Shown piece by piece: positions 51,529-59,479 of a stretch of 64,000 nucleotides of DNA; the stretch's first letter is position 1; each line of letters begins with the position of its first letter. The stretch lies in assembly GCF_003710255.1 (NCBI RefSeq), contig NZ_RHIB01000004.1, positions 181,475 through 245,474 of the forward strand, written 5' to 3'. The translations under genes were made by a program, and so were the position numbers. The notes beneath the pieces were generated by a model. It had not been told where the DNA came from and did no database searches. It saw only the letters and a program-made list of their open reading frames with translations. The stretch is from Alteribacter keqinensis. Its GTDB lineage: Bacteria > Bacillota > Bacilli > Bacillales > Salisediminibacteriaceae.

Positions 51529-52707
51529 TTGGGGAAGTTACGTGAGTTTTACCGCGATACGTGGGCAGAAGTAAACTTAAATGCAATAGAAGAGAACGTA
51601 CAGGCGATCAAAAAGAGTCTTCCGGACGGTGTCGCGTACATGGCAGTTGTGAAAGCGAATGCCTATGGCCACGGAGCTGTAGACGTTGCGAGATCAGCAC
51701 TTAAAGCTGGAGCGTCGTATTTAGGCGTCGCCATCCTGGATGAAGCACTGGCCCTCCGCCAAGCGGGAATAGAGGCGCCGATCCTTGTTCTTGGCTACGT
51801 GAGACCGGCAGATGCGGCTCTTGCAAAGAAATACAACATCACACTCACGGTCTTTCAAAAGGACTGGGTCAAGGATGCCTTGCCTCACTTGGAAGAAGGA
51901 AATGGAAAACTGAATCTCCACCTGAAAATTGACACGGGGATGGGGCGCATTGGTTTTCGGACGGAAGATGAGGGACGGGAACTCCTCGGGTTCCTCCGGC
52001 ATAACAGTTCCCTTTTTGAAGTGGAAGGGGCTTACACGCACTTTGCCACGGCTGACGAGAAAGGCAGGTCCTATATTGATGAGCAGCACAGGACGTTTGA
52101 ACAGTTCCTCGGCTGGATGAAGGCAGAACTCAAAACGGCTCCTCCCTGTATTCACAGCGGGAACAGTGCTACTGCACTCCGGTACAAAGAATACTCATAT
52201 AATATGGTCCGGGTTGGAATATCCATGTACGGCCTGGCGCCTTCTGAGGAAGTGAAAGAGGAGATTGAAGTCCCTTTAAAAGAGGCCTTTTCCCTTCACA
52301 GCCGGGTCACTCATTGCAAGAAGCTGTCTGAAGGAGATGGTGTCAGTTACGGAGCTACGTACCGTGCGGAAAAAGAGGAATGGGTTGCCACGATTCCAAT
52401 CGGTTATGCTGACGGATGGATCAGAGCGAACGCAAACGGCGGGGAGGTCCTCGTTAACGGCAGGCGCGCGCCGATCATCGGCCGTATTTGCATGGACCAG
52501 CTTATGATAGCGGTTCATGAAAACGTGCCGGTGGGTACGAAGGTTACATTAATTGGCAGCCAGGGTGCTGAGACAGTCTCTGCAGATGAGGTTGCAAGAC
52601 GCCTCGGAACGATCAATTACGAAATCCCGTGTATGATCAGCTACCGCGTTCCACGAGCGATTTATAAAAACGGTGAACTGATCCACCTTCATAACGAAGT
52701 ATTTTAA
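51529..52707 (+). CDS. alr: Alanine racemase
   Basis: A 392-residue PLP enzyme that makes D-alanine for peptidoglycan. The PLP lysine is in VVKANAYGHG (Lys42) and the catalytic tyrosine region is VSYGATYRAEKEEWVATIPIGYADGW. GRICMDQLMI and the C-terminal CMISYRVPR are typical. A TTG at 51529 is chosen because AAAGAGGTG lies six bases before it; a GTG at 51520 overlaps that site. Its place before mazEF and the rsb genes matches B. subtilis. Confidence 0.94.
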   Translation: MGKLREFYRDTWAEVNLNAIEENVQAIKKSLPDGVAYMAVVKANAYGHGAVDVARSALKAGASYLGVAILDEALALRQAGIEAPILVLGYVRPADAALAKKYNITLTVFQKDWVKDALPHLEEGNGKLNLHLKIDTGMGRIGFRTEDEGRELLGFLRHNSSLFEVEGAYTHFATADEKGRSYIDEQHRTFEQFLGWMKAELKTAPPCIHSGNSATALRYKEYSYNMVRVGISMYGLAPSEEVKEEIEVPLKEAFSLHSRVTHCKKLSEGDGVSYGATYRAEKEEWVATIPIGYADGWIRANANGGEVLVNGRRAPIIGRICMDQLMIAVHENVPVGTKVTLIGSQGAETVSADEVARRLGTINYEIPCMISYRVPRAIYKNGELIHLHNEVF

Positions 52708-52867
52708 CGCGCTTATTGTGAGAAGCGATGCAGCCAGAATATGTCCGAAAACCTCGGCGGTTGTGCGCGCCAGAACCGCGCTGAAAAAGTCTTCGCTGAA
52801 AATACCGTCGCCACTTTAGTGCTTTAATTTATGGTGTGTTAAAAATCATTGTGATTTTTTAAAAGTG
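52708..52867. other. Gene-free stretch after alr
   Basis: Contains a small GCGGTT/AACCGC hairpin-like segment near 52760 but no clear T-run. No ORF with a ribosome site was seen. The full gene-free gap runs to 53358. Confidence 0.3.
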
Positions 52868-53060
52868 ATTGATTGTAGCAAGTGCGCGACACTCCTTCGG
52901 GAAAAGCAAGTAGTTCCGGAGAGGCCCGGCAGACACGAGAGATGCTTCGACGCAGGCTACTTCAGAGCATAGCTGCAGAGGAAGAAGCAGTATGTCGAGG
53001 AGGCTCCCGAACGGTCCGGGGAAAGTGCAATGAGCGTAAAGCCACACGGGAGTTTAACAC
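52868..53060. repeat. Second dispersed repeat family, longest copy
   Basis: About 190 bases of GC-rich sequence: GATTGTAGCAAGTGCGCGAC, CTCCTTCGGGAAAAGCAAGT, CGAGGAGGCTCCCGAACGG, GGGGAAAGTGCAATGAGCG. The CGAGGAGGCTC...GAAC...CGG...GGAAAG block recurs at 38970 and 59250 and loosely at 9200. Similar elements are widespread between Bacillaceae genes as far as I know. Confidence 0.55.
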
Positions 53061-53282
53061 ACGCCTGCGTATAAAAGGTAAATTTGGCTGATAATGACTA
53101 AACCTGAACAAATTCCGTAAAATAAAAAAAGGATATTTCACATCGGCAGAGAATATGGTTTATAGTGCGTGTTTTTCAGACCGGAAAAATAGGACGGCAA
53201 CAGTGTTTCAGCATAAGCGTGAAGAGGCCTCGATTCTTTTCGGTTACCAAACACGATTCGCTGTAAAATTACAAATGCCACT

Positions 53283-53311
53283 TTGCAAAGGCCGCTGGCT
53301 AGTGATATGAT
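53283..53311 (+). promoter_or_regulatory. mazEF promoter
   Basis: TTGCAA (53283-53288), a 17-base spacer, TATGAT (53306-53311), 47 bases before the antitoxin start. Confidence 0.7.
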
Positions 53312-53358
53312 GAAATAGGAATAAAATCAGGGTGTTAGCTGCGTTGGAGGTGTTTTTT

Positions 53359-53640
53359 GTGTCTGAAGAGAACACAAAAAGAATAATGGTAAGTTTGCCA
53401 CAACATCTAGTGAATGAATTGGACGGATTACTCGAAGACAAAGAAGATGTTAACCGAAGTGAAATCATTCATCAAGCAACGAAAATGTACCTTCGTGAAC
53501 GAAAGAAGAGCAAGATTCGTGAAACAATGCAACAAGGGTACATGGAAATGGCAAAAATTAATCTTAACATTGCGACGGAAGCCTTTCTTGTTGAGGAGGA
53601 GGCAGAGCACACTTTAGATCGCTTAGTTAGTGGGGTGTAA
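53359..53640 (+). CDS. EndoAI/MazE-type antitoxin
   Basis: A 93-residue ribbon-helix-helix antitoxin (KRIMVSLPQHLVNELDGLLEDKEDVNRSEIIHQATKMYLRER), the length of B. subtilis EndoAI (NdoAI). The C-terminal part (MEMAKINLNIATEAFLVEEEAEHTLDRLV) wraps the toxin. The GTG at 53359 has GGAGGTG six bases upstream; an earlier start at 53332 does not. It neutralises the RNase encoded three bases downstream and probably represses the operon. Confidence 0.93.
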   Translation: MSEENTKRIMVSLPQHLVNELDGLLEDKEDVNRSEIIHQATKMYLRERKKSKIRETMQQGYMEMAKINLNIATEAFLVEEEAEHTLDRLVSGV

Positions 53641-53643
53641 CGG

Positions 53644-53994
53644 TTGATTGTAAAACGCGGTGACGTTTATTTTGCGGACCTATCACCCGTCGTTGGTTCC
53701 GAGCAAGGAGGCGTTCGACCGGTTTTAATCATTCAAAATGATATCGGCAACCGTTTCAGTCCTACCGTGATTGTCGCTGCAATCACCGCTCAGATTCAAA
53801 AAGCCAAGCTTCCTACTCACGTTGAGATCAATGCGAAGCGCTACGGCTTTGACAGGGATTCCGTAATCCTATTGGAACAGATTCGAACCATTGATAAACA
53901 GCGTCTCACAGACAAGATTACACATCTTGATGATGATATGATGCTGAAAGTAAATGATGCTCTCATGATTAGTTTAGGTCTTATTGATTTTTAA
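53644..53994 (+). CDS. EndoA/MazF-type mRNA endonuclease toxin
   Basis: A 116-residue MazF-family RNase (B. subtilis NdoA/EndoA). [33 protein letters not shown] holds the catalytic arginine, and [22 protein letters not shown] the catalytic threonine/serine region. B. subtilis EndoA cuts at UACAU. The start is TTG at 53644, directly after the antitoxin stop. Two terminator-like hairpins follow. Confidence 0.95.
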   Translation: MIVKRGDVYFADLSPVVGSEQGGVRPVLIIQNDIGNRFSPTVIVAAITAQIQKAKLPTHVEINAKRYGFDRDSVILLEQIRTIDKQRLTDKITHLDDDMMLKVNDALMISLGLIDF

Positions 53995-54012
53995 GCCGGC
54001 AGATCATATGGG

Positions 54013-54052
54013 AAAAGTTGCTTTTTCAATTGAAGAAAGCAACTTTTTTTGT
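54013..54052 (+). terminator. mazEF terminator
   Basis: AAAAGTTGCTTT and AAAGCAACTTTT arms with a seven-T run. Confidence 0.88.
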
Positions 54053-54108
54053 GGGCAAAATTCAGGATCCTGGGGCACAGGGCGGCACTTATGGTTCCCC
54101 TGACGAAC

Positions 54109-54135
54109 ACCGGCGGAAAAACAGCCGGTTTTTTT
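54109..54135 (+). terminator. Second terminator-like hairpin before rsbR
   Basis: ACCGGC and GCCGGT arms around GGAAAAACA, then a run of T. It lies 60 bases after the first, with no gene between, so it may end a small RNA or back up the first terminator. The gap to rsbR otherwise shows TTGCAT-N17-AATAAT (54254-54282) as a weak promoter. Confidence 0.6.
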
Positions 54136-54320
54136 CAATGGTTGTCTGTTGCCGGCAGATGAACAGGCAGGCTCAGCCAGGGGACTACACTGTCTTTTTT
54201 CAGAAAAATCTGGCGAAAAAACCAATTTACATTAACTAGCAGACAGACAATCGTTGCATTCACTGTTAATCAGTGAAATAATGAAAGTAATTATGTTGCC
54301 TAAAATGGGGGAAAGTCTAA

Positions 54321-55139
54321 ATGAACCATAAGATCCGTGCATTAATTCATGAGTATAAGTCTACAATTACCGATGAATGGATGGAAGAAGTAGAAAAGTT
54401 TCGTGAAGATGATTACCTGCAAAACATTTCTGACACCGTTTATCGGAACACAAATCGTGAATTTGTGGACATGCTTTTTCAGACGATGGATCGTGACAAA
54501 GAGCAGGTTAAAGAATCAATCAGTGAATACACCGACCGGCTTATTCAGCTAGGGTGGCCGTTAAATTATATTACACGGGGCCTTCAGGAGTTCCGGAAAG
54601 CAGCGATTGAGACCCTGAACCAAAAAGAAGAACACCGGTACCGGGATGTGTATGATGAAATAGAAGACTGGACCGATGAGATTGTTAATATCGTAGTGAG
54701 TCATTATTCCGGTACGTGGGAAAACACTGTATTTTTACAACGGATGGCATTAAAAGAGCTTTCGGCTCCTTTGATTCCGGTCTTTAATAACATCAGTGTT
54801 ATGCCGCTGATCGGAACGATTGATACGGAGCGTGCAAAGCAGATTATGGAGAACCTGCTTACGGGGGTTATTGAGCACCGTTCGCAGGTTGTCCTTATTG
54901 ATATTACAGGGGTTCCTGTTGTTGATACGATGGTTGCTCACCATATCATTCAGGCATCAGAAGCAGTCCGCCTAGTGGGTGCAAAGTGTATCCTCGTTGG
55001 TATACGCCCTGAAATTGCACAAACAATCGTAAACCTGGGTATTGATCTGGGGAAATTCCCTACGAAAAGCAGCCTGAAAAAAGGAATTGAAGCAGCACTG
55101 GAAATGACATCTCGACAAATCATAGAGATCAACGAGTAA
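54321..55139 (+). CDS. rsbR: RsbR stressosome co-antagonist
   Basis: A 272-residue stressosome protein. The N-terminal non-haem globin-like sensor domain (residues about 1-135) is followed by a linker helix and a C-terminal STAS domain (about 150-265). The phosphorylated threonines correspond to Thr169 (IDTERA) and Thr203 ([10 protein letters not shown]), matching Thr171 and Thr205 of B. subtilis RsbRA. With RsbS it forms the stressosome that holds RsbT until stress. It heads the complete eight-gene rsb-sigB operon. Confidence 0.94.
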   Translation: MNHKIRALIHEYKSTITDEWMEEVEKFREDDYLQNISDTVYRNTNREFVDMLFQTMDRDKEQVKESISEYTDRLIQLGWPLNYITRGLQEFRKAAIETLNQKEEHRYRDVYDEIEDWTDEIVNIVVSHYSGTWENTVFLQRMALKELSAPLIPVFNNISVMPLIGTIDTERAKQIMENLLTGVIEHRSQVVLIDITGVPVVDTMVAHHIIQASEAVRLVGAKCILVGIRPEIAQTIVNLGIDLGKFPTKSSLKKGIEAALEMTSRQIIEINE

Positions 55140-55152
55140 GGAGGAACTTGCT

Positions 55153-55509
55153 TTGAGAATCCCAATTTTAAAACTTCATGATTATCTGTTGATTTCGGTC
55201 CAGGTTGATTTAGATGACCAAACCGCACTGCAGTTTCAGGAAGACGTCTTAAACAAAATACACCTGGAAGGTTCAAGAGGTGTAGTAATTGATCTGACAT
55301 CCGTTGATATGATTGACTCTTTTATCGCAAAAGTCCTTGGGGATGTGGTCGATATGTCCAACCTTATGGGAGCAAAAGTAGTTCTGACGGGAATACAGCC
55401 GGCGGTTGCAATCACGTTAATTGATATGGGAATCGTTCTGGATGAAGTGCCGACAGCTTTAGATCTTGAGCAGGGGTTAGACAGACTCCAGCAAGAATTG
55501 GAGGGGTGA
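55153..55509 (+). CDS. rsbS: RsbS stressosome antagonist
   Basis: A 118-residue single STAS domain. The phosphorylated serine is Ser56 in [10 protein letters not shown]. It forms the core of the stressosome and binds RsbT. The start is TTG at 55153 with AAGGAGG upstream. Confidence 0.95.
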   Translation: MRIPILKLHDYLLISVQVDLDDQTALQFQEDVLNKIHLEGSRGVVIDLTSVDMIDSFIAKVLGDVVDMSNLMGAKVVLTGIQPAVAITLIDMGIVLDEVPTALDLEQGLDRLQQELEG

Positions 55510-55512
55510 TGA

Positions 55513-55914
55513 ATGCAAGTCCAAACCCATGTAGATATTCACAGTGAGTGGGGGATCGTGGCTGCTCGGCAAGCTGGTCGTAAATTAGCCCGAGAAATCG
55601 GGTTTGGATCTGTCGATCAGGCCAGAGTGACGACGGCGATTTCCGAACTTGCGAGAAACATCTACCTATACGCAAATAAAGGACAAATTTATATTGAAGA
55701 AGTCACCTCCTCCGGCAAACGTGGAATTAAAATCATCGCTGCTGACGAAGGTCCGGGAATCAAAGACATTCGCAGGGTTATGGAAGACGGATATACTACA
55801 TCCGGAGGTTTAGGTGCAGGATTACCCGGAGTCAAACGGTTAATGGACGAGTTCAAGATTGATTCTGAACTCGATGAAGGTACAACAATCAGTGCGATAA
55901 AGTGGCTCCGATAA
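55513..55914 (+). CDS. rsbT: RsbT serine/threonine kinase and RsbU activator
   Basis: A 133-residue GHKL-type kinase (ELARNIYLYANKGQIYIEE N-box, DEGPGI G1, GGLGAGLPGVKRLMDEF G2). It phosphorylates RsbR and RsbS, leaves the stressosome and then binds RsbU to activate it. It starts three bases after rsbS with GGAGGGG upstream. Confidence 0.95.
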   Translation: MQVQTHVDIHSEWGIVAARQAGRKLAREIGFGSVDQARVTTAISELARNIYLYANKGQIYIEEVTSSGKRGIKIIAADEGPGIKDIRRVMEDGYTTSGGLGAGLPGVKRLMDEFKIDSELDEGTTISAIKWLR

Positions 55915-55928
55915 GGAGGTTCTAGAAC

Positions 55929-56942
55929 TTGGAAAAGACAAAGCTATCCATGTATCAATTATACAAAGACATGTTAAATACGTATCTGGACTCAAAAAGC
56001 GAACATGCTCTATATGCAGCTCAGCAATTCAGTAAAGAGATGATGGAAAAAGACATGTCTCCTGAGGAAATGGTTAGCTTGCATATGTCGGTGTTTCAGG
56101 AAATGGTCCCGGAACTTCCTGAAGAGGTTGTCGATTCATTCGACCTTCTCCTCGAAGTGATGATCGGCTATGGTCTGGCATACCGTGAGCATCAGAGTTT
56201 AAGAGACAGGCAGCGGCAGCTCGAATCAGAGATTAATGTCGCTGCCCAGATGCAGCAGTCACTTCTGCCGGAAGATAAAGTCAGTGCACCGGAAGTGGAC
56301 CTTGGTGTTATCAGTGTGCCTGCCGGTAAAATGAGTGGCGATTATTATCATTATATCCAGGACGACCACGGATGCATTGGTCTGGCTGTGGCGGACGTAA
56401 TCGGAAAAGGAGTCCCGGCAGCCATGTGTATGTCCATGATTAAGTACGCGATGGACAGCATGCCTGAACAGCGGTTGCAGCCGGCTGCTCTTCTTGAGAG
56501 CCTTAATCGTGTTGTAGAACGGAACATTGACAGCAACATGTTCATTACCATGGTCTATGGTTCCTACGATCCTCGTAATCACCGTTTCTACTATGCAGGA
56601 GCAGGTCATGAGCCTGGTTTCTATTACTCAAAAAAGACCGATTCCTTTGAAGAATTGACAACAAAAGGACTCGTTCTCGGACTGTCACAAAAAGTGACCT
56701 ATCAGGAGTATGTGAAAAATGTAGAACCAGGTGATTTCTTTGTGTTGCTTTCCGACGGGGTCACAGAGTGCAGGACGGAAGACGGTTTTATTGAACGTGA
56801 GCAGATCACCGATATGATTCGAAAACACATTGACCTGCCGGCTCAGGATATAGTGAACCTTGTGTACCGGGAGCTTGAAAAGATGCAGGACTTCCAGTTG
56901 AAGGACGATTTCACACTTTTAATTTTAAGAAGAAGTGTTTAG
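55929..56942 (+). CDS. rsbU: RsbU PP2C-type phosphatase
   Basis: A 337-residue protein. The N-terminal RsbT-binding helical domain (residues 1-80) is followed by a PPM phosphatase domain (SGDYYHYIQ, LAVADVIGKGVPAAMCMS, FYYAGAGHEPGFYY, LLSDGVTECR, KDDFTLLIL). It dephosphorylates RsbV when RsbT binds. The start is TTG with AGGAGGTTC upstream. Confidence 0.95.
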   Translation: MEKTKLSMYQLYKDMLNTYLDSKSEHALYAAQQFSKEMMEKDMSPEEMVSLHMSVFQEMVPELPEEVVDSFDLLLEVMIGYGLAYREHQSLRDRQRQLESEINVAAQMQQSLLPEDKVSAPEVDLGVISVPAGKMSGDYYHYIQDDHGCIGLAVADVIGKGVPAAMCMSMIKYAMDSMPEQRLQPAALLESLNRVVERNIDSNMFITMVYGSYDPRNHRFYYAGAGHEPGFYYSKKTDSFEELTTKGLVLGLSQKVTYQEYVKNVEPGDFFVLLSDGVTECRTEDGFIEREQITDMIRKHIDLPAQDIVNLVYRELEKMQDFQLKDDFTLLILRRSV

Positions 56943-56962
56943 CCTGATATTTAAAAGGGTAT
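56937..56962 (+). promoter_or_regulatory. Internal sigma-B promoter before rsbV
   Basis: GTTTAG-N14-GGGTAT overlaps the rsbU stop codon. It matches the B. subtilis arrangement in which rsbVW-sigB-rsbX is autoregulated by sigma-B. Confidence 0.9.
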
Positions 56963-57005
56963 ATAGCCATACTATGAGTATATTCGCAATTCAGGAGGGG
57001 AAGTT

Positions 57006-57335
57006 ATGAATCTTCATATTGATATAAAAGAGAACGGACCAGAAAGATACGTATCATTGGCCGGTGAAATTGATGTTTATACAGTGCCGAAACTTAAAGA
57101 AGAACTCATACCTGTAACAGAAGAGCCGAATAAACAAGTAATTGTGGACCTTTCAGGTATTAATTATATAGACAGTACAGGACTTGGTGTATTTATCGGT
57201 GCCCTTAAAGCAACAGACCAGAGCGGGAGTTCGCTGAAGATAACTGGTGTCAACGACCGGGTGCGCCGTCTGTTTACAATCACAGGTCTTGATGAAGTGA
57301 TTGAAATTGAAGTTAATGAAAGAGAGGAGGCGTAA
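57006..57335 (+). CDS. rsbV: RsbV anti-anti-sigma factor
   Basis: A 109-residue STAS protein. The phosphorylated serine is Ser57 in YIDSTGLGVF. Dephosphorylated RsbV binds RsbW and frees sigma-B. GGAGGGG precedes the ATG. Confidence 0.96.
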   Translation: MNLHIDIKENGPERYVSLAGEIDVYTVPKLKEELIPVTEEPNKQVIVDLSGINYIDSTGLGVFIGALKATDQSGSSLKITGVNDRVRRLFTITGLDEVIEIEVNEREEA

Positions 57336-57341
57336 AAACGG

Positions 57342-57839
57342 ATGTCTACCACGAAACCTGATTTCATTGAGATGAAGCTTCCTGCAAAACCCGAGTATGT
57401 CGGGGTGGTCCGCTTGACTGTTTCTGGAATCGCGAACCGTCTCGGTTACTCTTACGATGATATAGAGGATATTAAAATTGCTGTAGCTGAAGCGTGTACC
57501 AATGTTGTTAATCATGCATATAAAGGTGAAGCCGATAGCGAGCCGGTGATGACGATCGGATGTGGCGTGTACGAAGATCGTTTGGAACTGATGGTTGCTG
57601 ACAAAGGAAACAGTTTTGATGTTGATTCATTAAAGCAGAACCTCGGGCCGGTAAGTGCCGAGCAGCCTGTGGAAGAACTTAAGGAAGGAGGGCTTGGCCT
57701 CTTCCTGATTGAAACATTGATGGACAAAGTGGAAATTAGCGGAGATTCAGGGGTCATCATTGTGATGACAAAGTTCCTTCAGAGAGATGGGGTGGAACGA
57801 AATGGCAACGGAATCTCAACATCGACAACGCAACAATAA
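57342..57839 (+). CDS. rsbW: RsbW anti-sigma-B kinase
   Basis: A 165-residue GHKL kinase (VAEACTNVVNHAYKG N-box, LMVADKGNSFD, GGLGLFLIETLMD). It sequesters sigma-B or phosphorylates RsbV. GGAGG lies upstream. It overlaps sigB by 38 bases. Confidence 0.96.
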   Translation: MSTTKPDFIEMKLPAKPEYVGVVRLTVSGIANRLGYSYDDIEDIKIAVAEACTNVVNHAYKGEADSEPVMTIGCGVYEDRLELMVADKGNSFDVDSLKQNLGPVSAEQPVEELKEGGLGLFLIETLMDKVEISGDSGVIIVMTKFLQRDGVERNGNGISTSTTQQ

Positions 57840-58590
57840 GGACTATATCTACGAATGGATTGACGAATTTCAAAGAACAGGGGATGAAGAAATCCAGACC
57901 AAACTGGTCATGGAATACGAAGGACTTGTTCATTCCCTTGCGAGAAAATTCTCTAAAGGGCAGCGGCACGATGAGGACCTTATCCAGGTTGGTATGATCG
58001 GACTGATTGCGGCCCTGCGCCGTTTTGACCCAGCTTTTGCAAGGAGTTTTGAATCGTTTGCGGTTCCTACCATCGTAGGTGAGATCAAGCGTTTTATCCG
58101 TGATAAGACCTGGAGTGTCCATGTTCCGCGGAGGATCAAGGAACTCGGTCCGAAAATCAAAGCAGCGGTTGAAGAACTTACTGTTAACCTTCAGCGCTCT
58201 CCCCGTGTAGAGGAGATTGCCAATCAGATCGGTGTTTCTGAAGAGGAAGTCCTTGAGACGATGGAGATGGGCAAAAGTTATCAGGCTCTCTCTGTTGACC
58301 GTTCGATTGAAGCTGATGATGAGGGCAGCGCAGTAACCCTTCTTGATCTGGTAGGCTCTACTGAAGAAGGATACGAGAAAACTGATCAGCAGATGCTTCT
58401 TCAGAAAGCTTTCCACGTGTTGACCGAACGTGAACGTCAAATCCTTCATTACACGTATTTTGAGAACATGAGCCAGAAAGAAACGGGCGAACAGCTCGGT
58501 ATCTCTCAAATGCATGTATCACGTTTGCAAAGGAGAGCCCTTCAGAAGTTAAGAGAATCCATTCGTATTGAACCATCGGAGTGCTTGTAA
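57802..58590 (+). CDS. sigB: General stress sigma factor sigma-B
   Basis: A 262-residue sigma-70-family factor. Region 2 (DLIQVGMIGLIAALRRFDP, FESFAVPTIVGEIKRFIRDKTWSVHVPRRIKEL), region 3 (LQRSPRVEEIANQIGVSEEEVLETMEMGKSYQALSVD) and region 4 (LTERERQILHYTYFENMSQKETGEQLGISQMHVSRLQRRALQKL) are close to B. subtilis SigB. Two starts are possible, 57787 and 57802; the second has GGGGTGG seven bases upstream and gives the usual length. Candidate targets in the window are rsbV and the DUF4397-sortase operon, and perhaps the BCCT gene. Confidence 0.95.
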   Translation: MATESQHRQRNNKDYIYEWIDEFQRTGDEEIQTKLVMEYEGLVHSLARKFSKGQRHDEDLIQVGMIGLIAALRRFDPAFARSFESFAVPTIVGEIKRFIRDKTWSVHVPRRIKELGPKIKAAVEELTVNLQRSPRVEEIANQIGVSEEEVLETMEMGKSYQALSVDRSIEADDEGSAVTLLDLVGSTEEGYEKTDQQMLLQKAFHVLTERERQILHYTYFENMSQKETGEQLGISQMHVSRLQRRALQKLRESIRIEPSECL

Positions 58591-59202
58591 ATGATTAAAC
58601 ACCACCAGCTGAACGACATTGAAATAACGTCTTATTACACCGCGAAACAGGGAAACTGGTGTTCGGGTGATGCCTTTTATGTTTCAAACGGTGATGAGTA
58701 TGTGATCTGTGCAGTGGTAGATGGGCTTGGCAGCGGAGAGGAAGCGATGGAGGCTTCTTCGGCGGTCATTAAGGTGATTGAAGCACATAAGGATGAAAGC
58801 GTTGAAGTACTTATGGATAAGTCCAACAAAGAGTTATGGCAAAAACGCGGTGCTGTGATGACGATCATGAAGATTGATCAGCGCACACAGGAGATCATCT
58901 ACAGTAATGTAGGCAATATCGGATGTATCTTTTATCCGCCTTCTGGGAAACTGGTAAGGCCTATTCCCTCTAGAGGGTATTTGTCAGGTAAAAGACAGAA
59001 GTTCAAAGCTCAGCGGATCAGCTTTGAAAAAGGAATGACCTTTATTCTTTACTCTGATGGACTGACGTTCGATCCTGTTTTTCATCAGTTCATGGCTAAA
59101 ACCCCGTCCACGAAAAAAGCGATGGAACAAGTGATCGGTGGAATGGCTGATACATCAGACGATACGACGATTTTAATAGGGAAGGTATCTCTCGGCGTAT
59201 AG
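58591..59202 (+). CDS. rsbX: RsbX feedback phosphatase
   Basis: A 203-residue PP2C-type phosphatase (VVDGLGSGEEAMEASSAV, SNVGNIGCIFYPP, ILYSDGLT, SDDTTILIG) that dephosphorylates RsbS and RsbR and resets the stressosome. It begins immediately after the sigB stop codon (TAA ATG). Confidence 0.95.
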   Translation: MIKHHQLNDIEITSYYTAKQGNWCSGDAFYVSNGDEYVICAVVDGLGSGEEAMEASSAVIKVIEAHKDESVEVLMDKSNKELWQKRGAVMTIMKIDQRTQEIIYSNVGNIGCIFYPPSGKLVRPIPSRGYLSGKRQKFKAQRISFEKGMTFILYSDGLTFDPVFHQFMAKTPSTKKAMEQVIGGMADTSDDTTILIGKVSLGV

Positions 59203-59219
59203 GGGAGATACCTTCTTTC
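59182..59219 (+). terminator. rsb-sigB operon terminator
   Basis: AAGGTATCTC and GAGATACCTT arms (59182-59191, 59205-59214), then TCTTTCTG. It begins inside the end of rsbX. Confidence 0.78.
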
Positions 59220-59239
59220 TGTTTGGGTGTATCGCACAA

Positions 59240-59302
59240 GGATAGCGCAGCGCTGAGGAGGATCCCGAACCGCCCGCGGAAAGGGGATGTATTCCGTTCA
59301 AC
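59240..59302. repeat. Half copy of the dispersed repeat in inverted orientation
   Basis: CCGCGGAAAGGGGATGTATT and CCGTTCAAC are the reverse complement of the left half of copy 1. A GAGGAGGATCCCGAACC block precedes it, as in the second family, suggesting the two families are related or nested. Confidence 0.6.
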
Positions 59303-59479
59303 AAATGGATTACGATGCAGGGTTGTAACACCCTTCCTAATTCTATGAAGGGCATCCGTATAGCTGAATAAAGACCGTCACTGACGAACGACTTACAATA
59401 ATGGGCCTGCACAGCAGGTGGTTTTTTCTTTTATTCTCCGATAGAATGAAGAGGAGAAACGGGACAGGAGGCCAAACAA

